Source: Martinezella tropici
Lineage (GTDB): Bacteria; Pseudomonadota; Alphaproteobacteria; Rhizobiales; Rhizobiaceae
Length of the DNA stretch: 64,000 nucleotides
Assembly: GCF_003287875.1 (NCBI RefSeq)
Contig: NZ_QMKK01000025.1
Coordinates: forward strand, 69,501 to 133,500
Direction: 5' to 3'
Shown here: piece by piece, positions 29,017 to 39,344 of the stretch
Layout of the letters: every line of letters starts with the position of its first letter
Position numbering within the stretch: the first letter of the stretch is position 1
The notes under the pieces: generated by a model
The model's database searches: none
What the model was told of the DNA's origin: nothing
What the model saw: only the letters and a program-made list of their open reading frames with translations
Position numbers and translations under genes: made by a program

Positions 29017-31362
29017 TCAGCCAGCAGCCCGTGCCGCTTCCCACACCTTGAGCGGTGTGGCCGGCATGGTCAGCGTGTTGTTGCCGATCGCATCGGTGAT
29101 GGCATTTATCAGCGCCGGCGGGGAGCCTATGGCGCCCGCCTCGCCGCATCCCTTCACGCCCAGCGGATTGTTCGGGCACGGCGTATTCTGGTGCGAAAGC
29201 TGGAAGGACGGCAGATCGTCCGCGCGCGGCATGGTGTAGTCCATGAAGCTTGCCGTCAGAAGCTGGCCGCTCTCGTCGTAATGCACGCCTTCCAGCAGCG
29301 CCTGGCCGATACCCTGCGCGATGCCGCCATGCACCTGCCCCTCGACGATCATCGGATTGATGATGTTGCCGAAGTCGTCGGCCGCGACGAACTGCACGAT
29401 CTCGGTCTTGCCGGTCTCCGGATCCACCTCCACCTCGCAGATGTAGCAGCCGGCCGGGAAGGTGAAGTTCGCCGGATCGTAGAAGGCGGTTTCCTTCAGG
29501 CCCGGCTCCATGCCGGCGGGCAGGTTATGCGCGGTGTAGGACGCCAGCGCCACCTGGAACCAGGGCAGCGATTTGTCGGTGCCCGCCACCTTCACTTCGC
29601 CGTTCTCGATGACGATATCGCTTTCGTCTGCCTCCATCAGATGCGCGGCGATCTTCTTCGCCTTCGCCTCCACCTTGTCGAGCGCCTTGACGACGGCGGA
29701 CATGCCGACGGCGCCCGAGCGGGAGCCATAGGTGCCCATGCCCATCTGCACCTTGTCGGTATCGCCATGGACGATGGAGACGCTGTCGATCGGCACGCCG
29801 AGCCGGTCGGCGACGAGCTGCGCGAAGGTGGTCTCATGTCCCTGCCCGTGGCTGTGCGAGCCCGTGAGCACTTCGATGGTCCCGACCGCGTTCACCCGCA
29901 CCTCGGCGGATTCCCAAAGGCCGACGCCGGCACCGAGCGCGCCGACGGCCTGCGACGGCGCAAGGCCGCAGGCCTCGATATAGCAGCTCATACCGATGCC
30001 GCGCTTCATGCCGCGGGCGGCTGCCTTCGCCTTGCGCGAAGGAAAACCATCCCAATCCGCCTGCTGCATGGCGGCATTGAGCGAGGCCTCGTAGTCGCCG
30101 GCATCGTAGTTCATGATGACGGGCGTCTGGTGAGGGAAGGTGCGGACAAAATTGATCCGCCGCAATTCCGCCGGCGAGACGCCGAGTTCGCGCGCCGCCG
30201 TTTCGACCGTACGCTCCAGAAGATAGGTCGCCTCCGGACGTCCCGCGCCGCGATAGGCATCGACCGGCACGGTGTTGGTATAGACCGTGCGGACATTGGC
30301 ATGAATCGCCGGGATCGCATACTGGCCTGACAGCAGCGTCGCATAAAGATAAGTCGGCACGCACGAAGAGAACAGCGACATATAGGCGCCGAGATTGGCG
30401 ATCGTGTCGACCTTCAGCGCCGTGATGCGGTTCTGCGCATCGAAGGCCATCTTGACCTTGGAGACATGATCCCGGCCATGGGCGTCGGTCAGGAAAGCTT
30501 CCGTGCGGTCGGCCGTCCATTTCACCGGCACGCCGGTCTTCTTCGATGCCCAGAGGCAGACGATTTCCTCCGGGTAGATGTAGATCTTCGAGCCGAAGCC
30601 GCCGCCGACGTCGGGCGCGATGACACGCAGCTTGTTTTCGGGGGCGACATTGTAGAAGGCGCTCATGACCAGCCGCGCCACATGCGGGTTCTGGCTCGTC
30701 GTGTAGCAGGTATAATGGTCTTCGGCCGCATCGTAGATGCCGAGCGTGGCGCGCGGCTCCATGGCATTCGGCGAAAGCCGGTTGTTGTGGATCTCGATCT
30801 CGGTGACATGGGTTGCCTCGGCAATCGCCTTGTCGGTCGCCGCCGCATCGCCCAGTTCCCAGTCGAAGATCAGGTTATCGGGCGCTTCCGGATGGATTTG
30901 CGGCGCGCCCGCTTTCAGCGCATCCACCGCCTCGACGACGGCGGGCAGCTCCTCGTAATCGACCGCCACGGCCTCCGCGGCATCGCGCGCCTCGCCGAGA
31001 CTGTCGGCAACGACGATGGCAACCGCGTCGCCGACATAGCGCACCGTATCGGCCGCCAGGGGACGCCAGGCGCCCATCTTCATCGGCGACCCGTCCTTGG
31101 AATGGATCATCCAGCCACAGATCAGGTTGCCGATACCATCATCAAGCAATTGCTTGCCGTCGAACACGCCGATCACGCCAGGCATGGCCAAAGCCGCGGT
31201 CGTATCGATGCTTTTGATCTTTGCATGCGCATGCGGGCTGCGGACGAAATAGGCATATTTCATGCCCGGCGTCACCATGTCGTCGGTGTAGCGCCCCTTG
31301 CCCGTCAGAAATCGCTTGTCTTCCTTGCGCGCCACGCGCGCACCAATGCCTTCCACGCCCAT
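29017..31362 (-). CDS. coxL: Molybdenum hydroxylase large subunit, form II CoxL type
   Basis: 781 residues. It binds the molybdenum-cytosine-dinucleotide type cofactor. The active-site loop reads AYRGAGR at residues 369-375, the form II signature; form I CO dehydrogenases have AYRCSFR there. VGGGFGSK and the catalytic Glu region KGCGEAGAIGSPPALINA are also present. Form II enzymes often do not oxidise CO efficiently, so the substrate may be an N-heterocycle or aldehyde. The start at 31362 (MGVEGIGARVAR) is the family start. Confidence 0.92.
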   Translation of the reverse strand: MGVEGIGARVARKEDKRFLTGKGRYTDDMVTPGMKYAYFVRSPHAHAKIKSIDTTAALAMPGVIGVFDGKQLLDDGIGNLICGWMIHSKDGSPMKMGAWRPLAADTVRYVGDAVAIVVADSLGEARDAAEAVAVDYEELPAVVEAVDALKAGAPQIHPEAPDNLIFDWELGDAAATDKAIAEATHVTEIEIHNNRLSPNAMEPRATLGIYDAAEDHYTCYTTSQNPHVARLVMSAFYNVAPENKLRVIAPDVGGGFGSKIYIYPEEIVCLWASKKTGVPVKWTADRTEAFLTDAHGRDHVSKVKMAFDAQNRITALKVDTIANLGAYMSLFSSCVPTYLYATLLSGQYAIPAIHANVRTVYTNTVPVDAYRGAGRPEATYLLERTVETAARELGVSPAELRRINFVRTFPHQTPVIMNYDAGDYEASLNAAMQQADWDGFPSRKAKAAARGMKRGIGMSCYIEACGLAPSQAVGALGAGVGLWESAEVRVNAVGTIEVLTGSHSHGQGHETTFAQLVADRLGVPIDSVSIVHGDTDKVQMGMGTYGSRSGAVGMSAVVKALDKVEAKAKKIAAHLMEADESDIVIENGEVKVAGTDKSLPWFQVALASYTAHNLPAGMEPGLKETAFYDPANFTFPAGCYICEVEVDPETGKTEIVQFVAADDFGNIINPMIVEGQVHGGIAQGIGQALLEGVHYDESGQLLTASFMDYTMPRADDLPSFQLSHQNTPCPNNPLGVKGCGEAGAIGSPPALINAITDAIGNNTLTMPATPLKVWEAARAAG

Positions 31363-31446
31363 CACATCCTCCCATCGGGGTTGCGGGCCTGGCATCACGC
31401 CAAGACGACGATCATCGGCGCTCTGCCAGACGGTCTCGGTGAAACT

Positions 31447-31935
31447 CTATTCAGCCGCCTGCTTGGCGGCATTCATCTCGGCATTGGCTGCAAGCACCGC
31501 CTTGACGATGTTGTGATAGCCGGTGCATCGACAGATATTGCCCTCGAGTTCGCTGCGAACGGTCTTTTCGTCCAGCTTGCCGCCGTGACGATTGATCATG
31601 TCGACCGATGCCATCACCATGCCCGGGGTGCAGAAGCCGCATTGCAGGCCATGATGCTCCTTGAAGGCGGCCTGGACCGGGTGCAGCTCGCCATTGGCGG
31701 CCAGACCCTCGATGGTTGTGATCTTGGAGCCGGAAGCCTGAACGGCCAGGATCGAACAGCTCTTCACCGACTTGCCATCCATGTGGATGACACAGGCGCC
31801 GCACTGACTGGTATCGCAGCCGACATGGGTTCCGGTCAGGCCGAGTTTTTCCCTGATGAAATGGACAAGCAGCGTACGATCCTCGCACTCGCCGCTGACC
31901 GAACGGCCGTTCACCGTCAAAGTCACCTTTGCCAT
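31447..31935 (-). CDS. coxS: (2Fe-2S)-binding small subunit, CoxS type
   Basis: 162 residues with both iron-sulfur motifs of the family: a plant-ferredoxin-type cluster at [16 protein letters not shown] and a second helical-domain cluster at [10 protein letters not shown] and [13 protein letters not shown]. It passes electrons from the Mo site in CoxL to FAD in CoxM. It heads the coxSLM set, the order seen for form II loci. Accessory cox genes were not seen nearby. Confidence 0.94.
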   Translation of the reverse strand: MAKVTLTVNGRSVSGECEDRTLLVHFIREKLGLTGTHVGCDTSQCGACVIHMDGKSVKSCSILAVQASGSKITTIEGLAANGELHPVQAAFKEHHGLQCGFCTPGMVMASVDMINRHGGKLDEKTVRSELEGNICRCTGYHNIVKAVLAANAEMNAAKQAAE

Positions 31936-32229
31936 ATTTTCCTCCTCGCCTCTCCTCCAGAGGCAAGCGGCATCATTTGACTTTTTTGCAGTCCAATCAA
32001 CCTCTACTTTAGAGCAGTCGCGGATTTTCTGCTTCGCGCCGTCGTTTTATTCTCCGGATACGAAGCGGCCTATGTTCGGCAACAAAAAAACTATTGGCAG
32101 CCAATGGACAATCATATTTTGCACGATATTTTTCATCATTGCAGGACTGAAAGACAGCCCATCGTGGTGGAGCTGAAGAATGGGACGACGTTGGCCGGGG
32201 TTCGGCTTAACTAACGTTGGAGAGAGTCA

Positions 32230-32529
32230 ATGAAGAAAGTTCTTATGCTCGCATTGGTCGGCTTGTCTATCGCAAGCTGCACGCCGACCGAACAGGGCGC
32301 AGGCATCGGTGCAGCATCCGGCGCCATCATCGGCGGCGCAGTCACCGGCAACGTCCGCGGTGCGGCGGTCGGCGCGGCCATCGGCGGCGTCTCCGGCGCC
32401 GTTATCGGCAGCGTCCAGGAGCAACCCGGCCAGTGCTACTACCGCGACCGCTATGGTCGCCGCTACATCGACGATTGCCCGCGCGGCGGCTATCGCGGTG
32501 GCTACGGCGGCGGTTACGGCGGCTACTGA
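32230..32529 (+). CDS. Small glycine-zipper lipoprotein
   Basis: 99 residues. The signal MKKVLMLALVGLSIASC ends in a lipobox Cys. A glycine-zipper membrane segment follows (GAGIGAASGAIIGGAVTGN, then GAAVGAAIGGVSGAVIG). The C-terminus has CYYRDRYGRRYIDDC, two Cys that could bond, and ends with a Gly-Tyr repeat. It resembles the 17-kDa surface antigen/YMGG-like families anchored in the outer membrane. A good SD (TTGGAGAG) and a downstream terminator support it. Confidence 0.85.
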   Translation: MKKVLMLALVGLSIASCTPTEQGAGIGAASGAIIGGAVTGNVRGAAVGAAIGGVSGAVIGSVQEQPGQCYYRDRYGRRYIDDCPRGGYRGGYGGGYGGY

Positions 32530-32552
32530 TCGATCCCAGTACGGCGTTTTCG

Positions 32553-32584
32553 AAAGTCCCGGACCGCAAGTCCGGGACTTTTTG
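32553..32584 (+). terminator. Rho-independent terminator of the glycine-zipper lipoprotein gene
   Basis: An 11-bp perfect stem (AAAGTCCCGGA and TCCGGGACTTT) with a seven-base loop and a T-run at the end, 24 bases after the stop codon. Confidence 0.9.
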
Positions 32585-32848
32585 ATTCCGGCCGATAAAA
32601 GGTTGTGACACCGACCCCAAACCCGCCTGCCACATGGCCGGGACACCCCTTGGAAACTATTTTTCAGACCGCTCGAATATATGGAAATCTGGCGGAAACA
32701 TCAGCGTTTCACCCAAATAATGGGCATATTTTCCACGTTTTTACTTCAAAAAGGTACACCTGAGAGATTTTTGCCTCTATGGTGGCCGCGCGTTAACTCC
32801 CGGGAAACGTCAAACTGAGTAAGTTCTCATGTAACCGTAAAGCGGCGT
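32585..32848. other. Gene-free promoter region of tamA
   Basis: About 264 bases, AT-richer than its surroundings, between a terminator and tamA. No coding frame or recognisable operator was seen; it most likely holds the tamA promoter. Confidence 0.5.
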
Positions 32849-34774
32849 ATGCATAAAAGAACTGAACCGAGGAAGAGTATTGCGTATCGGCGGGCAGGAA
32901 CCGTGGCAGCGGTTGCGGCAGTGCTTGCGCTCGGTCCAATATGTGCCGGAAATGCCTTTGCATTTAAACTCTTTGGGATAAAGCTCTGGGGAGAGGACGA
33001 AACGGCGGACCAGGTTTCCGATCCCGTTCGCTACACGGTCGATTTCAAGGCCGACAATCTCGACAAGGATCTGAAGGACGCGTTGAACGACAGTTCGATG
33101 CTGATTGCCGACGAGAAGAAGCCCGTATCCGGCGATCTCGGCGTCGTCGTAAAGGCGCGTGACGATCGCGACCGGCTGATCGCCGTCCTCTATGAAAAGG
33201 CTCGCTACGGCGGCGTGGTTACCATCACCATCAACGGCACCCCGCTCGATGCACTGCCACCGACGCCGACCTTCAGCCGCGCCAAGCCGGTCGCGGTGAC
33301 CATCGCCATCGATCCGGGCCCGGTCTTCAAACTCGGCAGAGTAAGCCTTCAGGGCGACGCCGCCAGGCTGGACCCGGCGAATTACGGGCTCGTGCGCGGC
33401 GGCGATGCAGGCTCTCTGACGATCCTGAAGGCCGGCGACAAGATGGTCGCCGATTTCAAGAACGAGGGACATCCGCTCGCCAGACTCGACAAGCGCGACG
33501 TCATCGCCGACCATGCGACCGACACCGTCGACGTATCGCTGAAGGTCGAAAGCGGCCCCGTCGCTCCCTTCGGCAATGTCGGCGTTACCGGCCAGAAATC
33601 GGTCGACCCGGATTTCATCAAGCGCTACGCCCGCATCAATGAAGGCAAGCCTTACTCTCCCGACGAATTGAAGAAGGCGTCGGACCGTTTGAGAAAACTC
33701 GGCGTCTTTTCCAGCGTCACCATTCGCGAGGCAGACAAGCTCGCGCCGGATGGCAGCATCCCGACGACTATTGAAGTCTCGGAAGGCAAGCAGCGCTTCT
33801 TCGGCGTTGGCGCACAATATTCCACCATCGACGGTTTCGGCCTGCAGGGCTATTGGGGACACCGCAACCTGACCGGCCGCGCGGATTCGCTGCGCATCGA
33901 GGGCTCCATCTCCCGCATCGGCGAGACGACCGATGTGGGCCAGTTCGATTACACGGCTGGCATCACCTATGTCAGACCCGCCACTTTCTATCCTTCGGCG
34001 ACCTTCACGGCCGGCCTCAAGCTGCAGAGCCTGCATCCGGACGCCTACGACGCCAATACAGCGACGGCAAGCGGCAGCCTTGCTTATGAAATCAACGATC
34101 AGGATACCGTCTCCGCCGGCGGCGAGATCTCCTATGAATCGGATACCACCGACGCCTTCGGAAAACACAATTATCTGACGGTCGCGATCCCGCTCGAATA
34201 TGTACGCGACACGCGCGACAACAAGCTGGACCCGACGGAGGGTTATCGCGCGTCTGTCGGCGCCAAGCCGAGCTATGAAGCGATGGGCGGCACGATCTTC
34301 AGCTCGTTCGAGGGTTCCATCACCGGCTACAAGGGCATCGGCGCCAACGACAACGTCGTCTTTGCCGGCAAGCTTGCGGCCGGCTCGCTGCTGGGCGCGA
34401 ACAATATCGAGGATATTCCGGCCACACGGCGCTTCTATGCCGGCGGCGGCGGCTCGGTGCGCGGCTACGGCTATCAGGAGATCTCACCCTATAATTCCAA
34501 TGGTGACGAAACGGGCGGACGCTCCTATGTGACCGCCTCCTTCGAAGCCCGCGTGAAGATCACCGATACGATCGGCGTCGTACCCTTTGTCGACATGGGA
34601 AGCGTTACCGACACCGCCTTCCCGGACTTTTCCGATCTGCGCATTGGCGCTGGCGTCGGCCTGCGCTACGCTACGCCCTTCGGTCCGATCAGACTCGATG
34701 TCGCCGTTCCATTGAAGAAATATGACAATGGCACATCTTATGGCATCTATGCCGGCATCGGTCAGGCCTTCTGA
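32849..34774 (+). CDS. tamA: Autotransporter assembly factor TamA (Omp85 family)
   Basis: 641 residues. A signal peptide (ending NAFAF) is followed by POTRA domains (about 50-310; for example VRYTVDFKADNLDKDLKDAL and VGVTGQKSVDPDFIKRYARINEGKPYSPDELKKA). The C-terminal Omp85 barrel (about 330-641) contains the VRGYGYQ lid-lock motif (xRGF/Y type) and ends in an aromatic residue (IGQAF). It acts in outer-membrane protein or lipid transport with TamB, which follows 65 bases downstream. Confidence 0.93.
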   Translation: MHKRTEPRKSIAYRRAGTVAAVAAVLALGPICAGNAFAFKLFGIKLWGEDETADQVSDPVRYTVDFKADNLDKDLKDALNDSSMLIADEKKPVSGDLGVVVKARDDRDRLIAVLYEKARYGGVVTITINGTPLDALPPTPTFSRAKPVAVTIAIDPGPVFKLGRVSLQGDAARLDPANYGLVRGGDAGSLTILKAGDKMVADFKNEGHPLARLDKRDVIADHATDTVDVSLKVESGPVAPFGNVGVTGQKSVDPDFIKRYARINEGKPYSPDELKKASDRLRKLGVFSSVTIREADKLAPDGSIPTTIEVSEGKQRFFGVGAQYSTIDGFGLQGYWGHRNLTGRADSLRIEGSISRIGETTDVGQFDYTAGITYVRPATFYPSATFTAGLKLQSLHPDAYDANTATASGSLAYEINDQDTVSAGGEISYESDTTDAFGKHNYLTVAIPLEYVRDTRDNKLDPTEGYRASVGAKPSYEAMGGTIFSSFEGSITGYKGIGANDNVVFAGKLAAGSLLGANNIEDIPATRRFYAGGGGSVRGYGYQEISPYNSNGDETGGRSYVTASFEARVKITDTIGVVPFVDMGSVTDTAFPDFSDLRIGAGVGLRYATPFGPIRLDVAVPLKKYDNGTSYGIYAGIGQAF

Positions 34775-34839
34775 CAAGCCGTATAGTTGTCGCGGACGTT
34801 TCAGCACACGGTTACAAAATTGAGGTTACTGTCGCTTTC

Positions 34840-37800
34840 ATGAGCATATTGATTCGAATCCTCGGGAGATTGGTACGCTGGATCGCTTACGCGGTCGTGG
34901 CGATCCTTTTGCTCGTGATCGCGGCTGTGCTCATCGTCGGCCTCGTCCCCTCCGCAACGACCTATGCCGTCGACCAGGTGGCAAAGCTCGCCTCGACACC
35001 CGACCGCACCATTACCATCGCAGCGCCTTCCGGGCTGCTCGACGGAAACCTGAGGGTTGGTGCCATTACGGTGGCAGACACGAAAGGCGTTTATGCTAAG
35101 GTCCAGAACCTTGCCGTGGATTGGTCCCCGCTGTCCTTGCTGACAGGCACGTTCCACGCCGATCGTATCGCCGCCGATGTCGTTGATTTCCAGCGTCTGC
35201 CGGTTTCGACGGCAGCCCCCGCGCAGGAAACGCAAACGGCAGGCAGCAGCGGGTTTTCGCTGCCGATCGCCGTCAATATCGACGCAATCGCGCTGCCCGA
35301 TCTTCGCGTTGGCCAGGCAGTCGCCGGACAGGATTTCGTTCTGGCCGCCGATGGCAGCGTCAAGGCAAACAGCAACAGCATGGGTCTCATGCTGAATGCC
35401 AGCCGCCATGATGTGCCCGATGCCAAGCTTTCCGCCGATATCGCCTTTGCGCCGGCGGACAACCAGCTGAAGCTGAAGACGCAGATCTCCGAGCCGCGCG
35501 ACGGCATGCTGGCGGGCCTCCTGCATCTGCCGGGCGGCCCGGCGATCAACATTGATCTTTCGGGCGATGGCCCCCTCTCCAACTGGGCCGGCAAGCTGCA
35601 GGCAGCGCTGGACGGCAAGCCGACGGTCGCCATCAACGGCCATCACAGCCTCTCGGCCGACGGCCTGCATCATATCGACGTCAAGGGTGGCGGCGACGTC
35701 GACTCGCTGCTCCCGCCGACCATGCGGCCGCTCTTTGCCGGACAGACCACCATCGATCTCTCGGCAACCTTCGACGGCAAGGGCAAGATCGATATCCAGA
35801 CCGGCAATCTTGCCACCGGCAGCGTGGTGCTTGCCGCATCCGGCACGCTGGATCCCAACGGCAACAACAGCCTCAATGCCAATCTGCTCGGCACTTCCGG
35901 CCCCGTCGACTTCCGCTGGCCGATGGAAGACGGCGAATTGCGCGCGCTGATTTCCCGCGTCGATATCGCGCTGACGGGCGCGGCGCAGTCGGTGAAGATC
36001 GATGCGAAGGCGGCTCTCGACAGCGCCAGCACGCCGCAGGGGCAGATCGGTCAGGTCAATCTCAGCGCCAGAAGCGACGCTTTCAATCTGGCCTCCATGT
36101 CCGGCCCGCTGCAGCTCCGCCTGGTCGTCGGCCAGACCGCCTTCCTCAGCGCCGATCTCAACCGTCTGATCCGGGCGCCGATCGCGCTGACCGCGCCTCT
36201 GCAGCTCTCGCCCGACACGATCGGCTTCAACAATACGACGTTGGAAAGCGCCAGCATCGGCGGCACCGTCAACGGCAAATATACGCTGTCTTCGAAGGCG
36301 CTGACGGGCAATTTCAAGCTCTTCGCCCTGCCCGGCGTGCTGCCCGACGGCGTCTCGGACAAGTTCGAGGGCACGATTTCGCTGGAGGGCCAGGTCGCCG
36401 GCACGGTGCCGACCAAGATGACGCTCTCCAACCTTGCGGTGAAATCCAATGTTGCCGAGATCAACGGCAATCTCGCGCTCAACGACCAGTCGCTGACCTC
36501 GGATCTGTCGGGCAAGCTGCTCGACCTTTCCAAGCTCATTCCAAACGCCGAAGGACAGGCCGATTTCGGCCTCAAAGCCAAGGGACCGGTGACCGCTCTC
36601 GGCATTGACGCGACCGTCAAGGCCGTCAACGTGAAACTGGCGGGACGGCTGCTCGATACGCTTGATATCGGCGTGACCGGCACCGCCGATCCCAAGGCCC
36701 CACAGGCAAACATCCAGGCAAATGGGGCTATCGACGGCAAGCCGATCCGTATCGCCGCCGACGCCGTTTCAAAGGACCGCCGCACCAGCATCCCATCGTT
36801 ATCGGCCGAGATCGGTACGAACAGGCTGCAAGGCAAGCTGGATCTGTCGCCGAGCTTCGAACCGTCAGGCGCGCTGACATTCGATCTGCCGGATCTGAGC
36901 CTCCTTGCAGCCCTCGCCGGACAGAAGGCCGAGGGTGATCTCAAGGGCTCGCTCGATATCGCCAGCGCCCATGGAAAGACCGGCCTGAAGATCAACGCCA
37001 GCGGCAATGGCATCCGGCGTGACGATCTCGTCATCGCCAAGCCGGCTGTCGTGCTCACCGTCGACGACCTCAAGGCCTTCTCCGCCAATGGCAGCATCCG
37101 GGCGGATACCATAGCCTCCGGCGCCAACCGCATCACCGGTCTCGGCCTGACCTTCACTCAGCAGGGCAGCCGCACGGACTTTGATCTGAAATCCACATAC
37201 GACAGCGCGCCGCTGACGACGCGTGGCAGCGTCGAGACGTCTGGCGACCAGACGACGGTGAACCTCGACTCCTTTGCCGGCGCCCCGCGCACCATACCGG
37301 TGAAGCTGGCATCGCCGACCAAGATCGTCATCAAGGATGGGATCGCATCGCTGAACGGCCTGGCCCTTCAGACGGGCGGCGGCTCGGTGACCGTCGACGG
37401 CACCGCCGGTCAGACACTGAACATCAATGCCAAGATCGCCAACCTGCCGGCGAGCCTTGCCAATGTCTTCGCGCCTACCCTTGCGGCAGAAGGTGTCATT
37501 TCCGGCACGGTGGCGGTCACCGGCAAGGCGACCTCGCCTGCCGTCGTGTTCCAGACAAACTGGTCGGGCGCGGCGACGAGCCAGACGAAATCCGCCGGCC
37601 TCGCCGCACTCGGCATCAAGGCGGACGGCAAATTCGCCGACAATGTCGTGACCATCAATACCAACCTGACCGGCCAGAGCGGCCTCGCACTCAACGGCGG
37701 CGGCACTGTCGCCATTGCCGGCAGCAAGGCGATGGCGCTGAAGTTTTCCGGCAATGTGCCTTTCGATGCACTTGCCGGCCAGCTCGCCGCCCAGGGCCTG

Positions 37801-39024
37801 GTCATGACGGGAACGGCGAAGATCGACATGCAGATCGGCGGCACGACGGCAGCACCGGCCATCACCGGCACGATTACCGCCGACGGTGCCAAGCTGGTCG
37901 ATGTCCGCCGGAACCTGACCCTCAACGGCCTTGCTGTCACAGTGAGCCTCGACGGCAAGCAGGCCGTTATCTCGCGGCTCAGCGGCAACCTGTCGAGCGG
38001 CGGCAGCATTTCAGGCAGCGGCACGGTCGGGATTGCCCCGGATAGCGGTTTCCCGGCCGATATCCAGATGAAGTTCAACAACGCGACCTATGTCGACGGG
38101 ACGCTGGTGGCCGCGACCATCAATGGCACGCTCGGCGTCAAGGGTCCGCTGCTGACCGCACCGATGCTGACGGGCAATCTGAGGATCAACAAGGCGTCGA
38201 TCACGGTGCCTGAAAAGCTGCCGGCATCGCTCTCCGAGATCAACATCAAGCACAAGAATGCCCCGGCTGCGGTCAACGCTCAGTTCAAGGATCAGAAGCC
38301 GGAGGGACCGCGCAGCAAATCGACCACCCTCGGCATCGACCTGCAACTCGATGCACCCTCGCAGATCTTCGTGCGCGGCCGCGGCATCGACGCCGAACTC
38401 GGCGGCAGCATCACCGTGCGCGGCACGGCAGCGGAGCCTGTGGTATCCGGCGGCTTCACCATGCGGCGCGGTCGTCTGACCGTCCTCAGCCGCCGGCTGG
38501 ACTTCACGGATACCAGCAAGATCACCTTCGGCGGCGACCTGACTCCCGCGCTCAACATGGAGGCGACCTCGACGGTAAGCTCAACCACCATCACCGTCGA
38601 TGTCACCGGTCTCGCGACCGATCCGCAAATCAGCTTTTCCTCCTCGCCGGCGCTGCCGCAGGACGAGGTGCTGGCGCAGCTGATCTTCGGCCAGTCCATG
38701 TCGAAACTATCGGCCATGCAGATCGCCCAGCTTGCCGATGCCGCAAGCCAGCTCGCCGGCGGACGCTCCTCATCGCTGTTCGAGGGGTTGCGCAGCCATC
38801 TCGGCGTCGACGATCTCGATATCTCGACCGATGCGAACGGCCAGGCGCAGGTGGGCGCCGGCAAATATATCAACAAGCGCACCTATATCGAACTGCAGCA
38901 GGGCGCCTCCAACAACACCAAGGCCATCATCAATTTCAACGTCGGACGCGGCGTGAAGCTGCGCGGCGCGGCAGGATCGGACGGCGCCGGAGAAGCCGGT
39001 GTCGTCTACGAGCATGAATATTGA
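34840..39024 (+). CDS. tamB: Translocation and assembly module protein TamB
   Basis: 1394 residues. A single N-terminal membrane anchor (YAVVAILLLVIAAVLIVGLV) is followed by a very long periplasmic beta-rich region of AsmA/TamB type, with many repeated strands such as DGNLRVGAITVAD and VSLDGKQAVIS. It ends in the DUF490 domain (ISFSSSPALPQDEVLAQLIFGQSMSKLSAMQIAQLA, then the VGRGVKLRG tail). Such proteins form hydrophobic grooves spanning the periplasm, probably moving phospholipids. The tamA-tamB pair is the classic arrangement. Confidence 0.94.
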   Translation: MSILIRILGRLVRWIAYAVVAILLLVIAAVLIVGLVPSATTYAVDQVAKLASTPDRTITIAAPSGLLDGNLRVGAITVADTKGVYAKVQNLAVDWSPLSLLTGTFHADRIAADVVDFQRLPVSTAAPAQETQTAGSSGFSLPIAVNIDAIALPDLRVGQAVAGQDFVLAADGSVKANSNSMGLMLNASRHDVPDAKLSADIAFAPADNQLKLKTQISEPRDGMLAGLLHLPGGPAINIDLSGDGPLSNWAGKLQAALDGKPTVAINGHHSLSADGLHHIDVKGGGDVDSLLPPTMRPLFAGQTTIDLSATFDGKGKIDIQTGNLATGSVVLAASGTLDPNGNNSLNANLLGTSGPVDFRWPMEDGELRALISRVDIALTGAAQSVKIDAKAALDSASTPQGQIGQVNLSARSDAFNLASMSGPLQLRLVVGQTAFLSADLNRLIRAPIALTAPLQLSPDTIGFNNTTLESASIGGTVNGKYTLSSKALTGNFKLFALPGVLPDGVSDKFEGTISLEGQVAGTVPTKMTLSNLAVKSNVAEINGNLALNDQSLTSDLSGKLLDLSKLIPNAEGQADFGLKAKGPVTALGIDATVKAVNVKLAGRLLDTLDIGVTGTADPKAPQANIQANGAIDGKPIRIAADAVSKDRRTSIPSLSAEIGTNRLQGKLDLSPSFEPSGALTFDLPDLSLLAALAGQKAEGDLKGSLDIASAHGKTGLKINASGNGIRRDDLVIAKPAVVLTVDDLKAFSANGSIRADTIASGANRITGLGLTFTQQGSRTDFDLKSTYDSAPLTTRGSVETSGDQTTVNLDSFAGAPRTIPVKLASPTKIVIKDGIASLNGLALQTGGGSVTVDGTAGQTLNINAKIANLPASLANVFAPTLAAEGVISGTVAVTGKATSPAVVFQTNWSGAATSQTKSAGLAALGIKADGKFADNVVTINTNLTGQSGLALNGGGTVAIAGSKAMALKFSGNVPFDALAGQLAAQGLVMTGTAKIDMQIGGTTAAPAITGTITADGAKLVDVRRNLTLNGLAVTVSLDGKQAVISRLSGNLSSGGSISGSGTVGIAPDSGFPADIQMKFNNATYVDGTLVAATINGTLGVKGPLLTAPMLTGNLRINKASITVPEKLPASLSEINIKHKNAPAAVNAQFKDQKPEGPRSKSTTLGIDLQLDAPSQIFVRGRGIDAELGGSITVRGTAAEPVVSGGFTMRRGRLTVLSRRLDFTDTSKITFGGDLTPALNMEATSTVSSTTITVDVTGLATDPQISFSSSPALPQDEVLAQLIFGQSMSKLSAMQIAQLADAASQLAGGRSSSLFEGLRSHLGVDDLDISTDANGQAQVGAGKYINKRTYIELQQGASNNTKAIINFNVGRGVKLRGAAGSDGAGEAGVVYEHEY

Positions 39025-39344
39025 GGGATCGCGCGGCATCTGTTGATGCCGTTGAGGAGCCTGATCCGGCGTAGCATCTCATCGAAGGAGCCGAGATCGC
39101 ATTCAGATCGTCCATATGCTGGTCATTCTGTGCAATCGGACTGATCAATCTGTCGAAACCCAGTTGATTTTGGACAATTTTCCATCTTTTTGCTGTCATC
39201 CAGACAATTGATAATGCACGCCACCATAATTCAGACCGGTTCGGCTCGTCAGGGACTCTCCGAGCTGAACTATCTCTTTGTTTTCATGCCGTCCCGGGCA
39301 AAGCCGCTGCTGGCTTTTCCGGAAACGCTCTAACCTTCGGAGCA
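39025..39344. other. Gene-free stretch between tamB and the arginase gene
   Basis: About 320 bases with no supported coding frame. The final part before the arginase ATG has a CTTCGGAGCA Shine-Dalgarno region. I see no terminator with a clear stem and T-run after tamB. Confidence 0.5.

Noticed and set aside
29017..31935. CoxSLM as a true (form I) CO dehydrogenase
   Set aside because: The active-site loop is AYRGAGR rather than AYRCSFR.
34840..39024. Long open frames on the minus strand within tamB
   Set aside because: They are shadows of high-GC codon bias in tamB and lack any family resemblance.
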